This document shows, piece by piece, positions 7,058 to 14,965 of a stretch of 64,000 nt of DNA. A model generated the notes under the pieces. That model saw only the letters and a program-made list of their open reading frames with translations. It ran no database searches and was not told the DNA's origin. The stretch lies in NCBI GenBank assembly GCA_034670145.1, contig JAXMOA010000006.1, positions 124,001 through 188,000 of the forward strand, written 5' to 3'. Position 1 is the first letter of the stretch, and every line of letters begins with the position of its first letter. A program made the position numbers and the translations under genes. The DNA is from HXMU1420-2 sp034670145 (GTDB lineage Bacteria; Pseudomonadota; Alphaproteobacteria; Rhodobacterales; Rhodobacteraceae).

Positions 7058-8287
7058 TTATTCGGCCGCGCTGGGCAGGGGGGTGGCCAACCGCGTTTCA
7101 TAGCCTGGCTGCGGATGGCGCGGGATCAGCAGGGCCAGGGCGAGCGAGATCATGGCCATGCCCGCCGCCAGAAAGAACACGGCGCCGGGGGAGTAGATCC
7201 ACAACAGGCCCAGCACCACCGGGAGAAACACCGCCGCGATATGGTTGATGGTAAAGGCGACGGCTGCGGTTGGGGCGATGTCGGCCGGGTCAGCGATTTT
7301 CTGGAAGTAGGTTTTGAGCGCCAGGGCAAAGCCAAAGAGGATATGGTCGATCACATAGAGCGTGGCGGCGATGGCGACGCCCCAGCCGAACCAATAGATG
7401 CCGCCATAGGCCAGGAAGACGGTGATCAGGCCGATGTATTCGAAGATCAGCGTGCGGCGTTCGCCGAAAAAGCCCACAGCCTTGCCCAGAAACGGGGCGG
7501 CGACCATGTTGATCACAAGGTTGATCAGGTAGAGGCCGGTGAGTTCATGGACCTCGAAGCCGAAGCGTTCGACCATCATGAAACCCGCAAAAACCATAAA
7601 GATCTGCCGTCTGGCGCCCGACATGAATTGCAGCGCGTAGTACAGCCAGTAGCGTTTGCGCAGCACCATTTGTTTGCGTTGCGGGGTCGGGGATTGGAAC
7701 TGTGGATAGGCCAGCAGGCAGAACAGGGCCAGCAGGGCCGTGGTGCCGCCGGCGGTCATGAAGACCAGATTGTAGGTCAGGCCCAGCGGCTCCCACATCA
7801 GGACGATCAGGATGAAAACGATCAGCGTGGTGGCCGAGCTGGCGCCCATGAGCCAGCCAAGCATCTGGGGCGCGCGCTCTTTCGGTAGCCATTGGAGTTG
7901 CAGCGATTGGTTGACGGTTTCGTAATAGTGAAAGCCGATGGAGCTGAGCAGCGTGAGGAAAAGGAGGCCGCCCAGGCTGGGAAACCAGGCGGTGAAGGCC
8001 GTTGCGATGCCCAGCAACATGAGGGAGAGCAGCCCGAAGACCTGTTCGCGAATGAAGATGATGATGGCGATCACCAGCACGGCCAGAAACCCGGGGATTT
8101 CGCGCACGGTGTGCAGCAGGCCGATATCGGCCCCGTCAAACCCTGCCGCTTCGATCACGAAATTGTTCAGCAGCGCATACCACGCATAAAACGCGATGGG
8201 CATGGACATGGATGTTACAAAGAGCAACGCGACCGGCTGGCGCCAGATCGGCAGCGCCTTGGCTGCGTCAAGCGAAAGGATTCTCAT
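7058..8287 (-). CDS. Major facilitator superfamily transporter
   Basis: 409 residues with about 12 predicted transmembrane segments and a charged cytoplasmic loop in the middle (PQFQSPTPQRKQMVLRKRYW, about residues 205-224). The typical MFS loop 2-3 signature GxxxDRxGRR is not well kept, so it belongs to a divergent subfamily with no assignable substrate. It is the first gene of the MFS-MATE-prmA run. The ATG at 8287 is the only good start near the first helix. About 100 bases separate it from the phosphatase gene upstream. Confidence 0.8.
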   Translation of the reverse strand: MRILSLDAAKALPIWRQPVALLFVTSMSMPIAFYAWYALLNNFVIEAAGFDGADIGLLHTVREIPGFLAVLVIAIIIFIREQVFGLLSLMLLGIATAFTAWFPSLGGLLFLTLLSSIGFHYYETVNQSLQLQWLPKERAPQMLGWLMGASSATTLIVFILIVLMWEPLGLTYNLVFMTAGGTTALLALFCLLAYPQFQSPTPQRKQMVLRKRYWLYYALQFMSGARRQIFMVFAGFMMVERFGFEVHELTGLYLINLVINMVAAPFLGKAVGFFGERRTLIFEYIGLITVFLAYGGIYWFGWGVAIAATLYVIDHILFGFALALKTYFQKIADPADIAPTAAVAFTINHIAAVFLPVVLGLLWIYSPGAVFFLAAGMAMISLALALLIPRHPQPGYETRLATPLPSAAE

Positions 8288-8390
8288 TCTTCCGGGTTAC
8301 GCCTGTGATTGCAAAATGGCGAGAGGCAAAGTGCTGGCGCGGGACGAGTCTGCGCTGGTGCACATATTGGGCGGAAGGCCCGGCGTGCGT

Positions 8391-8888
8391 TCAGGTATCG
8401 AGGAGTTCCCGGGGAATGACGAAGTCCTGGACGGTGCCGGAGTGTGGGGTGAGGGCGCTCCAATCCTGGATATCGAATTGGATGACGAGGGTGGCGCCGG
8501 TGGGGTAATCGGCGAAACGCGGGTGTTGCGGGGGCTGTTTGGGCAGTTGTTGTGCCAATGCGCCAAAGCCGGGATTGTGTCCAAGCATAAGTACAGTTTG
8601 TCCTTTTGCCTGTTTCAAGGCTGTTAGGATCGTTTCTGGTGATGCATGGTAGAGATCCTTCAGCCAGGTCACGGGGCATGACAGGTGCAGGCCCGCGCAG
8701 GTTTCGCGGGTGCGCAGGGAGGTTGAGCTGAGGACTTCGTCCGGCAGGTGGCCCTGGCTGTGCAGCCATTTGCCCAAGGCTCTGGCCGATTTGCGGCCGC
8801 GTTTGTTGAGCGGGCGGTCGTGATCTGGCAGGGAGAGGTCGGCCCAGCTGGACTTGGCATGGCGCATCAGGATCAGTCTGCGGGTCAT
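8391..8888 (-). CDS. SixA-like histidine phosphatase
   Basis: A 165-residue single-domain phosphohistidine phosphatase of the histidine-phosphatase (phosphoglycerate mutase-like) superfamily. The catalytic RH motif is LILMRHAKSSWAD at the N-terminus, the second Arg is in SSTSLRTRETC, and the second His is in MLGHNPGFG. The pattern RHAKS-W and the short length match SixA, which removes phosphate from His of phosphorelay or PTS proteins. I chose the ATG at 8888 because it shares ATGA with the stop of the ferredoxin-like gene and gives the canonical N-terminus. Confidence 0.85.
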   Translation of the reverse strand: MTRRLILMRHAKSSWADLSLPDHDRPLNKRGRKSARALGKWLHSQGHLPDEVLSSTSLRTRETCAGLHLSCPVTWLKDLYHASPETILTALKQAKGQTVLMLGHNPGFGALAQQLPKQPPQHPRFADYPTGATLVIQFDIQDWSALTPHSGTVQDFVIPRELLDT

Positions 8889-9535
8889 TGGGGGGTGTCC
8901 TGAGGTTTGTGGAAAATGCTCATGTGATAGGCCGATTGCGCCGGGTCGCGTCCGAAGCGGGCCGAGACCGGGCAGGCGCGCCGGGCTTTGCAGCCTTGGG
9001 TCAGGCAATCGGCCCCTTTGGGTGTGTCGAGGAATTGGTGGCAGGCGTCGACATTGTAGCCCTGGCTCTGGCTGAGGGCGTCGACGGGGCAGGCAGAGCG
9101 GCAGGGCGTCGATGAGCAGGTGTCGCAGGGGGACGGCGCGGATTGGGGCGGGCGGGGCAGTACGGTGTCGAATTGCAGCGCGCCGCGATAGGAGATCATC
9201 AGACCCGCGGTGTCATGGACCAACATGCCAACCGGGCTTTGCCAGGCGCGGCCGCTGTCCATCGCCCACCGCAGGAACGGTGCGTATGGGGGGCCGCCAA
9301 AGGGGAACACGGGCGCGGCGGCGAATGTCTGGCCGAGGGCCGTAAGGATGCGAATGGAGTATCGGTCGACCGGATCGGGGGCGGATATCTCGGGGGCGGT
9401 GTTCAATATATCCCAAAACCGGGCCGAGGCGCCGAAGAGGACCAGTGTTCCGGGTGCGGTATCGACCAGACCGGCGACAAACAGCCCGGCAGGCTGGGCC
9501 GCTGTTTCGAGATCCTCAATCATTTTTTCGCGCAA
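8885..9535 (-). CDS. Ferredoxin-like 4Fe-4S protein
   Basis: 216 residues. The C-terminal third has a cluster-binding run CDTCSSTPCRSACPVDAL (about residues 139-156), with spacing C-x2-C-x4-C-x3-CP, and a second Cys set DCLTQGCKARRACPVSA (about residues 175-191). This resembles the dicluster tail of epoxyqueuosine reductase-type and related ferredoxins. The first 130 residues are a globular part without a known motif. There is no signal peptide, so it is cytoplasmic. It overlaps the sterol-desaturase-family gene by 20 bases upstream and the SixA-like gene by 4 bases downstream. It may start at the ATG at 9523 instead. It could pass electrons to the neighbouring di-iron enzyme (inference). Confidence 0.78.
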   Translation of the reverse strand: MREKMIEDLETAAQPAGLFVAGLVDTAPGTLVLFGASARFWDILNTAPEISAPDPVDRYSIRILTALGQTFAAAPVFPFGGPPYAPFLRWAMDSGRAWQSPVGMLVHDTAGLMISYRGALQFDTVLPRPPQSAPSPCDTCSSTPCRSACPVDALSQSQGYNVDACHQFLDTPKGADCLTQGCKARRACPVSARFGRDPAQSAYHMSIFHKPQDTPQ

Positions 9536-10316
9536 AAGGCAGGCGCAGAGCCCAGCCGAGCCGGGCCGGTTGGGTGTTTTGCCATGTCAAACCGATGGTC
9601 ATCTTTTCGTGCCCTTCCAGTGGCTGTGCACGGTAGGTTTTCATCAACCGGTCCCAGATGGAAAGGGAAAAGCCGTAGTTGCTGTCATGTTCTTCGCGAT
9701 GGACGGAATGGTGCACGCGGTGCATGTCGGGTGTCACGAGAACCAGCCTCAGGATGCGATCCAGGGGTTTGGGCAGGTTCCAGTTGCTGTGATTGAAGAG
9801 CGCGGTGCCGTTCAGCAGTATTTCAAAGAGCACAACGGCCATGGGGGCCACGCCCAACGGATAGACCAGCGCTATCTTGAACAGCATGGACAGCGCGATT
9901 TCGATGGGATGGAAGCGGATGGCGGTGCTGACGTCAAACTCTGTGTCCGAGTGGTGCACGCGGTGCAGCCGCCAGAGCAGCGGAATTTTGTGCGTTGCCA
10001 GGTGCTGGGCCCAGATGGCGAAATCCAGCAGCAGGATGGCCAGGACCCATTCCAGCCACATGGGCCAATCGCGATGGTTGAAAAAGCCCCAGCCGCGGCT
10101 TTGGGCGTCGATGGCTGCGCCGATGGCGAGCAGGGGCAGCGCAAGGGACATGAGCCGCAGCAGGCCGGTGTTGAGCAGGCTGAGCGCCGCGTGGGTGAGC
10201 CATCGTTGGCGTCGCGAACGGATGCGGGGTCTGCGCGGGGCCCAGTGTTCGGCCAGCGCAAGCCCTACAAAGAGGATCAGGAAAACCCCCAGTCGGATCA
10301 GCGTTTCTTGCTCCAT
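9516..10316 (-). CDS. Sterol desaturase / fatty acid hydroxylase family membrane di-iron enzyme
   Basis: 266 residues with an N-terminal helix (LGVFLILFVGLALAEHW), further hydrophobic helices, and the eight-histidine signature of the family: H-x3-H at QHLATH, HRVHH (about residue 118), and MHRVHHSVHREEHDSNYG (about residue 200). Such proteins use two iron atoms and O2 to hydroxylate or desaturate lipids in the membrane. The bacterial substrate is not known; sterols are unlikely to be the native substrate. It is the first gene of a tight run with the ferredoxin-like and SixA-like genes. Confidence 0.88.
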   Translation of the reverse strand: MEQETLIRLGVFLILFVGLALAEHWAPRRPRIRSRRQRWLTHAALSLLNTGLLRLMSLALPLLAIGAAIDAQSRGWGFFNHRDWPMWLEWVLAILLLDFAIWAQHLATHKIPLLWRLHRVHHSDTEFDVSTAIRFHPIEIALSMLFKIALVYPLGVAPMAVVLFEILLNGTALFNHSNWNLPKPLDRILRLVLVTPDMHRVHHSVHREEHDSNYGFSLSIWDRLMKTYRAQPLEGHEKMTIGLTWQNTQPARLGWALRLPFARKND

Positions 10317-10377
10317 CCTGACAAGGCTGCGCAGATGGCGGGCGCCTGTGCAAGCCCCGAGCGCAAGCCGTGAGCGG

Positions 10378-11238
10378 TCAGGACGGGCGGATCAATGTGC
10401 CTGCGCCCTGCTGGGTGAACAGTTCGAGCAGCACCGCATTGGGCAGGCGTCCGTCCATGATGACGGTTGCGCGCACGCCACGGGCGAGCGCGTCGAGTGC
10501 GGTTTCGGTTTTCGGAATCATGCCACCGGCGATCACGCCCGATTGGGTGAGGTCGCGGATCTGCTGGGCGGTGAGTTCAGTTTGCACGGTGCCGTCTGCG
10601 TCGCGCACTCCGTCAACATCCGTGAGCAACAACAGCCGGTCTGCCTGCAAGGCGCCCGCTATGGCGCCGGCGGCTGTGTCACCGTTGATATTGTAGGTTT
10701 CGCCGTTGCGGCCGGCACCCAGGGGCGCGATCACCGGGATCATGTCATTTTCGAACAAGGCGTGCAGGACACGCGGGTCCAGCAGCGTGGGGTCGCCCAC
10801 AAGGCCCAGGGCCGGGTCGGCCTGATCACAGGTGATCAGATGCGCGTCCTTGCCCGAGAGGCCGACGGCCCGTCCGCCCTGGTTGTTGATGGCCTGGACG
10901 ATGCGTTTGTTGACGACGCCGGAGAGGACCATTTCGACCACTTCCATGGTGGCCGCGTCGGTCACCCGTTTGCCGTTCACGAATTCGGATTTGATTTGCA
11001 GCCGGTCGAGCATTGCATTGATCATCGGTCCGCCGCCATGCACGACCACCGGATTGACGCCGACCTGGCGCAGGAGGACGACGTCGCGGGCGAATTCCTC
11101 CATCGCGGCGTCCGAGCCCATGGCGTGGCCGCCCAGTTTGATCACGACGGTTGCGCCATCATAGCGTTGCAGCAAGGGCAGGGCGCGGCTGAGCGTGCCT
11201 GCTGTGACATTGCGATCGTGCTGGGACTCTTCTGGCAT
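10378..11238 (-). CDS. argB: Acetylglutamate kinase
   Basis: 286 residues of the amino-acid kinase fold. ATVVIKLGGHAMG carries the phosphate-binding Lys and Gly pair, PVVVHGGGPMI binds N-acetylglutamate, and IPVIAPLGAG and NINGDTAAGAIAGAL complete the active site. It catalyses the second step of arginine biosynthesis. The ATG at 11238 has AGGAGA ideally spaced upstream (minus strand), which excludes the longer frame. It follows engB by about 80 bases, as often seen in this family. Confidence 0.96.
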   Translation of the reverse strand: MPEESQHDRNVTAGTLSRALPLLQRYDGATVVIKLGGHAMGSDAAMEEFARDVVLLRQVGVNPVVVHGGGPMINAMLDRLQIKSEFVNGKRVTDAATMEVVEMVLSGVVNKRIVQAINNQGGRAVGLSGKDAHLITCDQADPALGLVGDPTLLDPRVLHALFENDMIPVIAPLGAGRNGETYNINGDTAAGAIAGALQADRLLLLTDVDGVRDADGTVQTELTAQQIRDLTQSGVIAGGMIPKTETALDALARGVRATVIMDGRLPNAVLLELFTQQGAGTLIRPS

Positions 11239-11317
11239 GTTCACTCTCCTTGCGGTTCCGCTTTTATCTGAAAACGCGGGGCTGGCTGCAAGGGGCAGGG
11301 TTTGGACCGGGGCGTTT

Positions 11318-11971
11318 TTACTCCAGCCCCGCCACGATGCTGCGCAGAACGCCGATGCCGTCACCCTTTTCGGAGGAGGTCAGCACCATTTCCGGGAAGG
11401 CGGCGGGGTGTTTTGACAGCGCGCTGCGGACCTGATCCATGACTTTGTCCAGATCCTTGTCCTTGACCTTATCCGCTTTGGTGAGCACGCATTGGAAGGT
11501 CACGGCGCATTTGTCGAGCAGGCTCAGGATCTCTTGGTCGACGGGTTTGACCCCGTGGCGGGCATCAATCAGGACAAAGGCCCGGCGCAGGGTTGAGCGC
11601 CCGGCGAGATATTGTTTGAGCAGGCGTTGCCATTTTTCCACGACCGGAAGCGGGGCGTTGGCATAGCCATAGCCCGGCAGGTCCACCAGGTAGTGGTGCT
11701 GGCCCAGGGTGAAGTAGTTGATTTCCTGGGTGCGGCCGGGTGTGTTGGAGGCCCGGGCCAATCCTTTGCGTCCGGTGACGGCATTGATCAGCGAGGATTT
11801 GCCCACATTCGAGCGCCCGGCAAAGCAGACCTCGATCCGGTCTGCGGGTGGCAAGCCGGACATGGCGACCACGCCTTTGAGGAAGTCGGAACCGCCTGCA
11901 AAGAGTTTGCGACCGCGTTCAAGGGCGGCGTCATCCGCCGCCTCGGCCAGGGGGAAGGGGAGTTGTGTCAT
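11318..11971 (-). CDS. engB: Ribosome biogenesis GTPase EngB (YihA/YsxC)
   Basis: 217 residues. G1 is FAGRSNVGKSSLIN, G2 is TPGRTQEINYF, G3 is LVDLPGYGYA and G4 is LTKADKV, all in the order of the TrmE-Era-EngA-EngB-Septin GTPases. EngB helps late assembly of the 50S subunit. Its start overlaps the MOSC gene stop by 4 bases. The yidC-MOSC-engB-argB arrangement is familiar from Rhodobacteraceae. Confidence 0.96.
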   Translation of the reverse strand: MTQLPFPLAEAADDAALERGRKLFAGGSDFLKGVVAMSGLPPADRIEVCFAGRSNVGKSSLINAVTGRKGLARASNTPGRTQEINYFTLGQHHYLVDLPGYGYANAPLPVVEKWQRLLKQYLAGRSTLRRAFVLIDARHGVKPVDQEILSLLDKCAVTFQCVLTKADKVKDKDLDKVMDQVRSALSKHPAAFPEMVLTSSEKGDGIGVLRSIVAGLE

Positions 11972-12714
11972 ACAAGCTCTGCCTGATCATTGAGCGCGAT
12001 GTCACCGTCTTGGATCACTTCGGCGTAAACGCCGAAATCCTGGTGCTGCCATTCTTCCTTGAGCAGGGCCAATGTGTCTGTGTCGCGCAGGCCTGTGCGG
12101 GTGGAGGCCATTGTGTGGGTGCAGCGTACGATACGTTCGCGTACGGCCAGGATCGCGGTGCCGATGCGGATTTCGCGGCCGAGCCAGTCGAATTCTTCCC
12201 AAGGGGCCAGGCCGTCGAGCCAGATATTGCCGCGCCAACGCTCGGGTTCGAGGGTGCGGCCAAGGCGGCCCTGGACGGTCCGGTGGGAGGCCGCGTTCAT
12301 GATCGAGATGGATGCAAAATCGGTATCGGTAAAGCCGCGTTGCGCCCCGCGCACGACCCGGGCGGATTGGGCGCGGTTTTCCGGGATCAGCGGACCGGCC
12401 CAGGCCAGCAAAGCGTCGGCGTCCTGATCCGGGTTGACGGTCAGGTCCGGCAAATCCGGGTGGCTGAGGTGGACGATGCCTGCGGTTTCATCCAGGCGCG
12501 CGGTGATGGCGGCCAGACGCGGCGCCTTGGACCCGCGCGAGAAATGCTGGCAGGGCGCCCATTCTGCCCCGTCTGCATCGCTTTGGGTATGGGCTATGGC
12601 CCAGACACGATCCCAGGGGAAGGTCTGCCCGGCTGTGAGCGCGACCTGATCGAGCGATTCGCGCCCGTGGCTTTTGATCGGGTAGCGCCACAGTCCGGTG
12701 ACCGAGGGGGTCAT
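11968..12714 (-). CDS. MOSC-domain protein (molybdenum-cofactor sulfurase C-terminal-like)
   Basis: 248 residues. It starts with the beta-barrel motif of the MOSC N-terminal region (GLWRYPIKSHGRE), and the conserved Arg/Asn-containing core includes RTGLRDTDTLALL near the C-terminus. MOSC proteins bind molybdenum cofactor or carry sulfur, but many are of unknown job. The universal MOSC Cys is not seen in a clear position (CTHTMASTRTG holds the best candidate Cys). It is coupled by 4-base overlaps to both yidC and engB. Confidence 0.82.
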   Translation of the reverse strand: MTPSVTGLWRYPIKSHGRESLDQVALTAGQTFPWDRVWAIAHTQSDADGAEWAPCQHFSRGSKAPRLAAITARLDETAGIVHLSHPDLPDLTVNPDQDADALLAWAGPLIPENRAQSARVVRGAQRGFTDTDFASISIMNAASHRTVQGRLGRTLEPERWRGNIWLDGLAPWEEFDWLGREIRIGTAILAVRERIVRCTHTMASTRTGLRDTDTLALLKEEWQHQDFGVYAEVIQDGDIALNDQAELV

Positions 12715-14564
12715 TTTTCTTGTGCCTTTGATTTTCGTTTGAAGGTCGCCTTGATGTTACCGAAGACGTCCGGTTTGTACCCCTGGCTGCGCATGATCGT
12801 ATATTGCTGGAGGAACGTGATGACGTTGTTCGAGATCCAGTAAACGACCAGGCCGCTGGCAAAACCGCCGAGCATGAACATGAAGACCCAAGGCATCCAG
12901 GCAAAGATCATTTGCTGTGTCGGATCGGTTGGTGCCGGGTTCAGCTTTTGCTGGAGGAACATCGAGATGCCGAGCAGCAGAGGCAGAATACCCAGGAAAA
13001 TGGTGGCCATAAGTGTGTTTGGCTCTGGTCCGGCCCAGGGGAACAAGCCGAACAGGTTCATGATGGAGGTGGGATCCGGTGCGCTGAGGTCCTGGAACGG
13101 TCCGAACCAGGGGGCATGGCGCAATTCGATGGTCACGAAGATCACCTTGTAGAGCGAAAAGAAGATCGGGATCTGCAACAGGATCGGCATACAGCCAGCG
13201 GCCGGGTTTACCTTTTCCTTCTTGTAGAGCTCCATCATGCCTTTCTGGACCTTTTGACGGTCGTCGCCGGCGGCTTCTTTCAGTTTCTCCATCTGCGGCT
13301 GCAATTCTTTCATCTTCGCCATCGAGACGTAAGATTTATAGGCCAGCGGGAACAGCAGGGCCTTGAGCAGCAGGGTCAATGCGATGATCGACCAGCCCAT
13401 ATTGCCGATGAAACCGTGGAGCCAGTGCAGAACCCAGAAAATCGGTTTGGTCAGGAAGTAGAACCAGCCCCAATCGATGGAGTCGATGAATTGGGACACG
13501 CCGTCGTCGCGCTGGTAATTGCGGATCGTTTCCCACTCTTTGGCGCCGGCGAAGAGGCGGGTGCTGACCTCGACGGTTTCGCCGGGGGCGACGTCGATTG
13601 TGTTCAGACGCGCGATGGCGCGATAGATTTGGCGTGCGCTGTCGAATTGCAGCACACTTGTGAAGGCCTGGTTGTTGTCCGGGATCAGGGTGGTCATCCA
13701 GAAATGATCGGTCAGGCCGATCCAGCCGTCTTTGTCGACGGTTTGTGCATCCGCCACAACTGTGCCGCCGGCCCAGGCGCCGCCACCTTCGAGGTCTTCG
13801 AGTTTGCTGTATTTGATCTCTTCGCGTTCGTCGTTGAGTTTGCGGACAGATCCTTCGTGCAGGATGAAGAAATTCTTCATGTCTGACGGCAGGCCAAAGC
13901 GTTCGATCCGCCCTTCGGGGGCCAGGCGCTGGGCTGTTTCGCTGCCGTTGGTCACCTTTTGGGTGACTGTGAGCATGAATTTGTCGTCAATCTCGAGGAT
14001 GCGGTTGAACACCATGCCTTTGCTGTTGGTCCAGCTGAGCGTGATGGGGGTGTCGGGGGTCAGCGTGTCACCCTCGGCCAGGGTCCATAGGGTGTTTGGC
14101 CCTGGTACATCTTCGAAGGACAGGCTGCCGCCCGGGGCCCAACCGTAAAGGACCTGATACGCTTCAGGTTCGCCGACGGGCTTGAGCAGGTGGACGATGT
14201 CGCTGTCCGGATCCAGGGTCTGGCGGTAGTTTTTCAGGGAAACCTGGTCGATCCGTCCGCCCATGAGCGAAAGCGATCCAACGATGCTGGGGGTATCAAT
14301 GGCGATACGGGGGGCATCTGCGTCCAGCGTTTCGGTTGTGTCTGTGGTGTTGTCTGCACCGGCAGGGCCGCTGACGGCCGGGGACCCATCGGTTGCGATC
14401 GGCGCGCTGGCGGCTGGGGTGGCCGGGGTTCCTGCGGTGTCCGAAATGGTGGCCGGGTCGACCTCTGTCGGTTGCTGCGGCGGTGGAAACAGGACAAACC
14501 AGACAAGGATCACCCCAAAGCTGAGGGCGGTGGCTAGGATGAGGTTCTTGTTTTGATCGTCCAT
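12711..14564 (-). CDS. yidC: Membrane protein insertase YidC
   Basis: 617 residues. An N-terminal TM (NLILATALSFGVILVWFVLF) is followed by a Pro/Ala/Thr-rich linker, then the large periplasmic beta-sandwich domain, and then the conserved five-TM insertase core from about residue 370 (WFYFLTKPIFWVLHWLHGFI), with coiled-coil loop C1 (KMKELQPQMEKLKEAAGDD) and the hydrophilic-groove Arg region. The C-terminus is basic (KRKSKAQEK). It inserts proteins into the inner membrane alone or with SecYEG. I chose the ATG at 14564 for the standard MDDQNKN start. rpmH and rnpA, often upstream, are not present. Confidence 0.97.
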   Translation of the reverse strand: MDDQNKNLILATALSFGVILVWFVLFPPPQQPTEVDPATISDTAGTPATPAASAPIATDGSPAVSGPAGADNTTDTTETLDADAPRIAIDTPSIVGSLSLMGGRIDQVSLKNYRQTLDPDSDIVHLLKPVGEPEAYQVLYGWAPGGSLSFEDVPGPNTLWTLAEGDTLTPDTPITLSWTNSKGMVFNRILEIDDKFMLTVTQKVTNGSETAQRLAPEGRIERFGLPSDMKNFFILHEGSVRKLNDEREEIKYSKLEDLEGGGAWAGGTVVADAQTVDKDGWIGLTDHFWMTTLIPDNNQAFTSVLQFDSARQIYRAIARLNTIDVAPGETVEVSTRLFAGAKEWETIRNYQRDDGVSQFIDSIDWGWFYFLTKPIFWVLHWLHGFIGNMGWSIIALTLLLKALLFPLAYKSYVSMAKMKELQPQMEKLKEAAGDDRQKVQKGMMELYKKEKVNPAAGCMPILLQIPIFFSLYKVIFVTIELRHAPWFGPFQDLSAPDPTSIMNLFGLFPWAGPEPNTLMATIFLGILPLLLGISMFLQQKLNPAPTDPTQQMIFAWMPWVFMFMLGGFASGLVVYWISNNVITFLQQYTIMRSQGYKPDVFGNIKATFKRKSKAQEK

Positions 14565-14821
14565 TTCAGACCGGCCTCGTTGATTTGGTGACGCGTCCGC
14601 GTTCAACGCTCTGAACCGCAAAAGGTCAAGCAGAAAGCGGTTTTGAGCGAATTGCATTGTCAGCGAGATAGGTGCCGCCGGTTCCCGCTAAAAGGAGCGG
14701 AACGCGATTTTCCAGCGCTTCGGCACGAACCGGGCGGTGGTTTTATTGTGAAATCATGGAGGTTTCTATGTGGGGTGACCGGGTGCCGCAGCCCATGATC
14801 CGGGGGCGCGCATGCATAGTT

Positions 14822-14857
14822 GGTGAAATTTTTGCGGTGAATTTTTGCGGTGTTTGC
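14822..14857. repeat. Three tandem iteron-like repeats
   Basis: Successive units GGTGAAATTTTTGC (14 bases), GGTGAATTTTTGC (13 bases) and the shortened GGTGTTTGC, head to tail. Direct repeats of this kind can be protein-binding sites (iterons, regulator boxes) or products of strand slippage. They lie 10 bases from a pair of perfect hairpins. Confidence 0.6.
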
Positions 14858-14866
14858 GGAGCAGGA

Positions 14867-14917
14867 AACGCGAGCGGCGCAGCCGCTCGCGTTGGTCGGA
14901 TCGCGATAGCGATCCGA
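14867..14917. repeat. Two adjacent perfect hairpins
   Basis: Hairpin 1 is a 12-bp stem, AACGCGAGCGGC / GCCGCTCGCGTT, with loop GCA (14867-14893). Hairpin 2 is a 9-bp stem, TCGGATCGC / GCGATCCGA, with loop GATA (14896-14917). Neither is followed by a T tract on either strand, so they are not ordinary terminators. They may be a REP-like element, or stabilise the 3' end of the EAL-gene mRNA. Confidence 0.65.
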
Positions 14918-14965
14918 AAACCATGGTTGGGAATCGCAGAGTTGCCAGCTGTGCCCGCTTCTCTT

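Larger units (their letters stand above)
14565..14965. other. 401-bp intergenic region upstream of yidC with repeats and hairpins
   Basis: It lies between the EAL-protein gene (upstream) and yidC. There is no supported gene: I looked for rpmH and rnpA products on both strands and found none. It holds a tandem repeat at 14822-14857 and two perfect hairpins at 14867-14917. The 200 bases next to yidC look plain and should contain its promoter. Confidence 0.6.
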
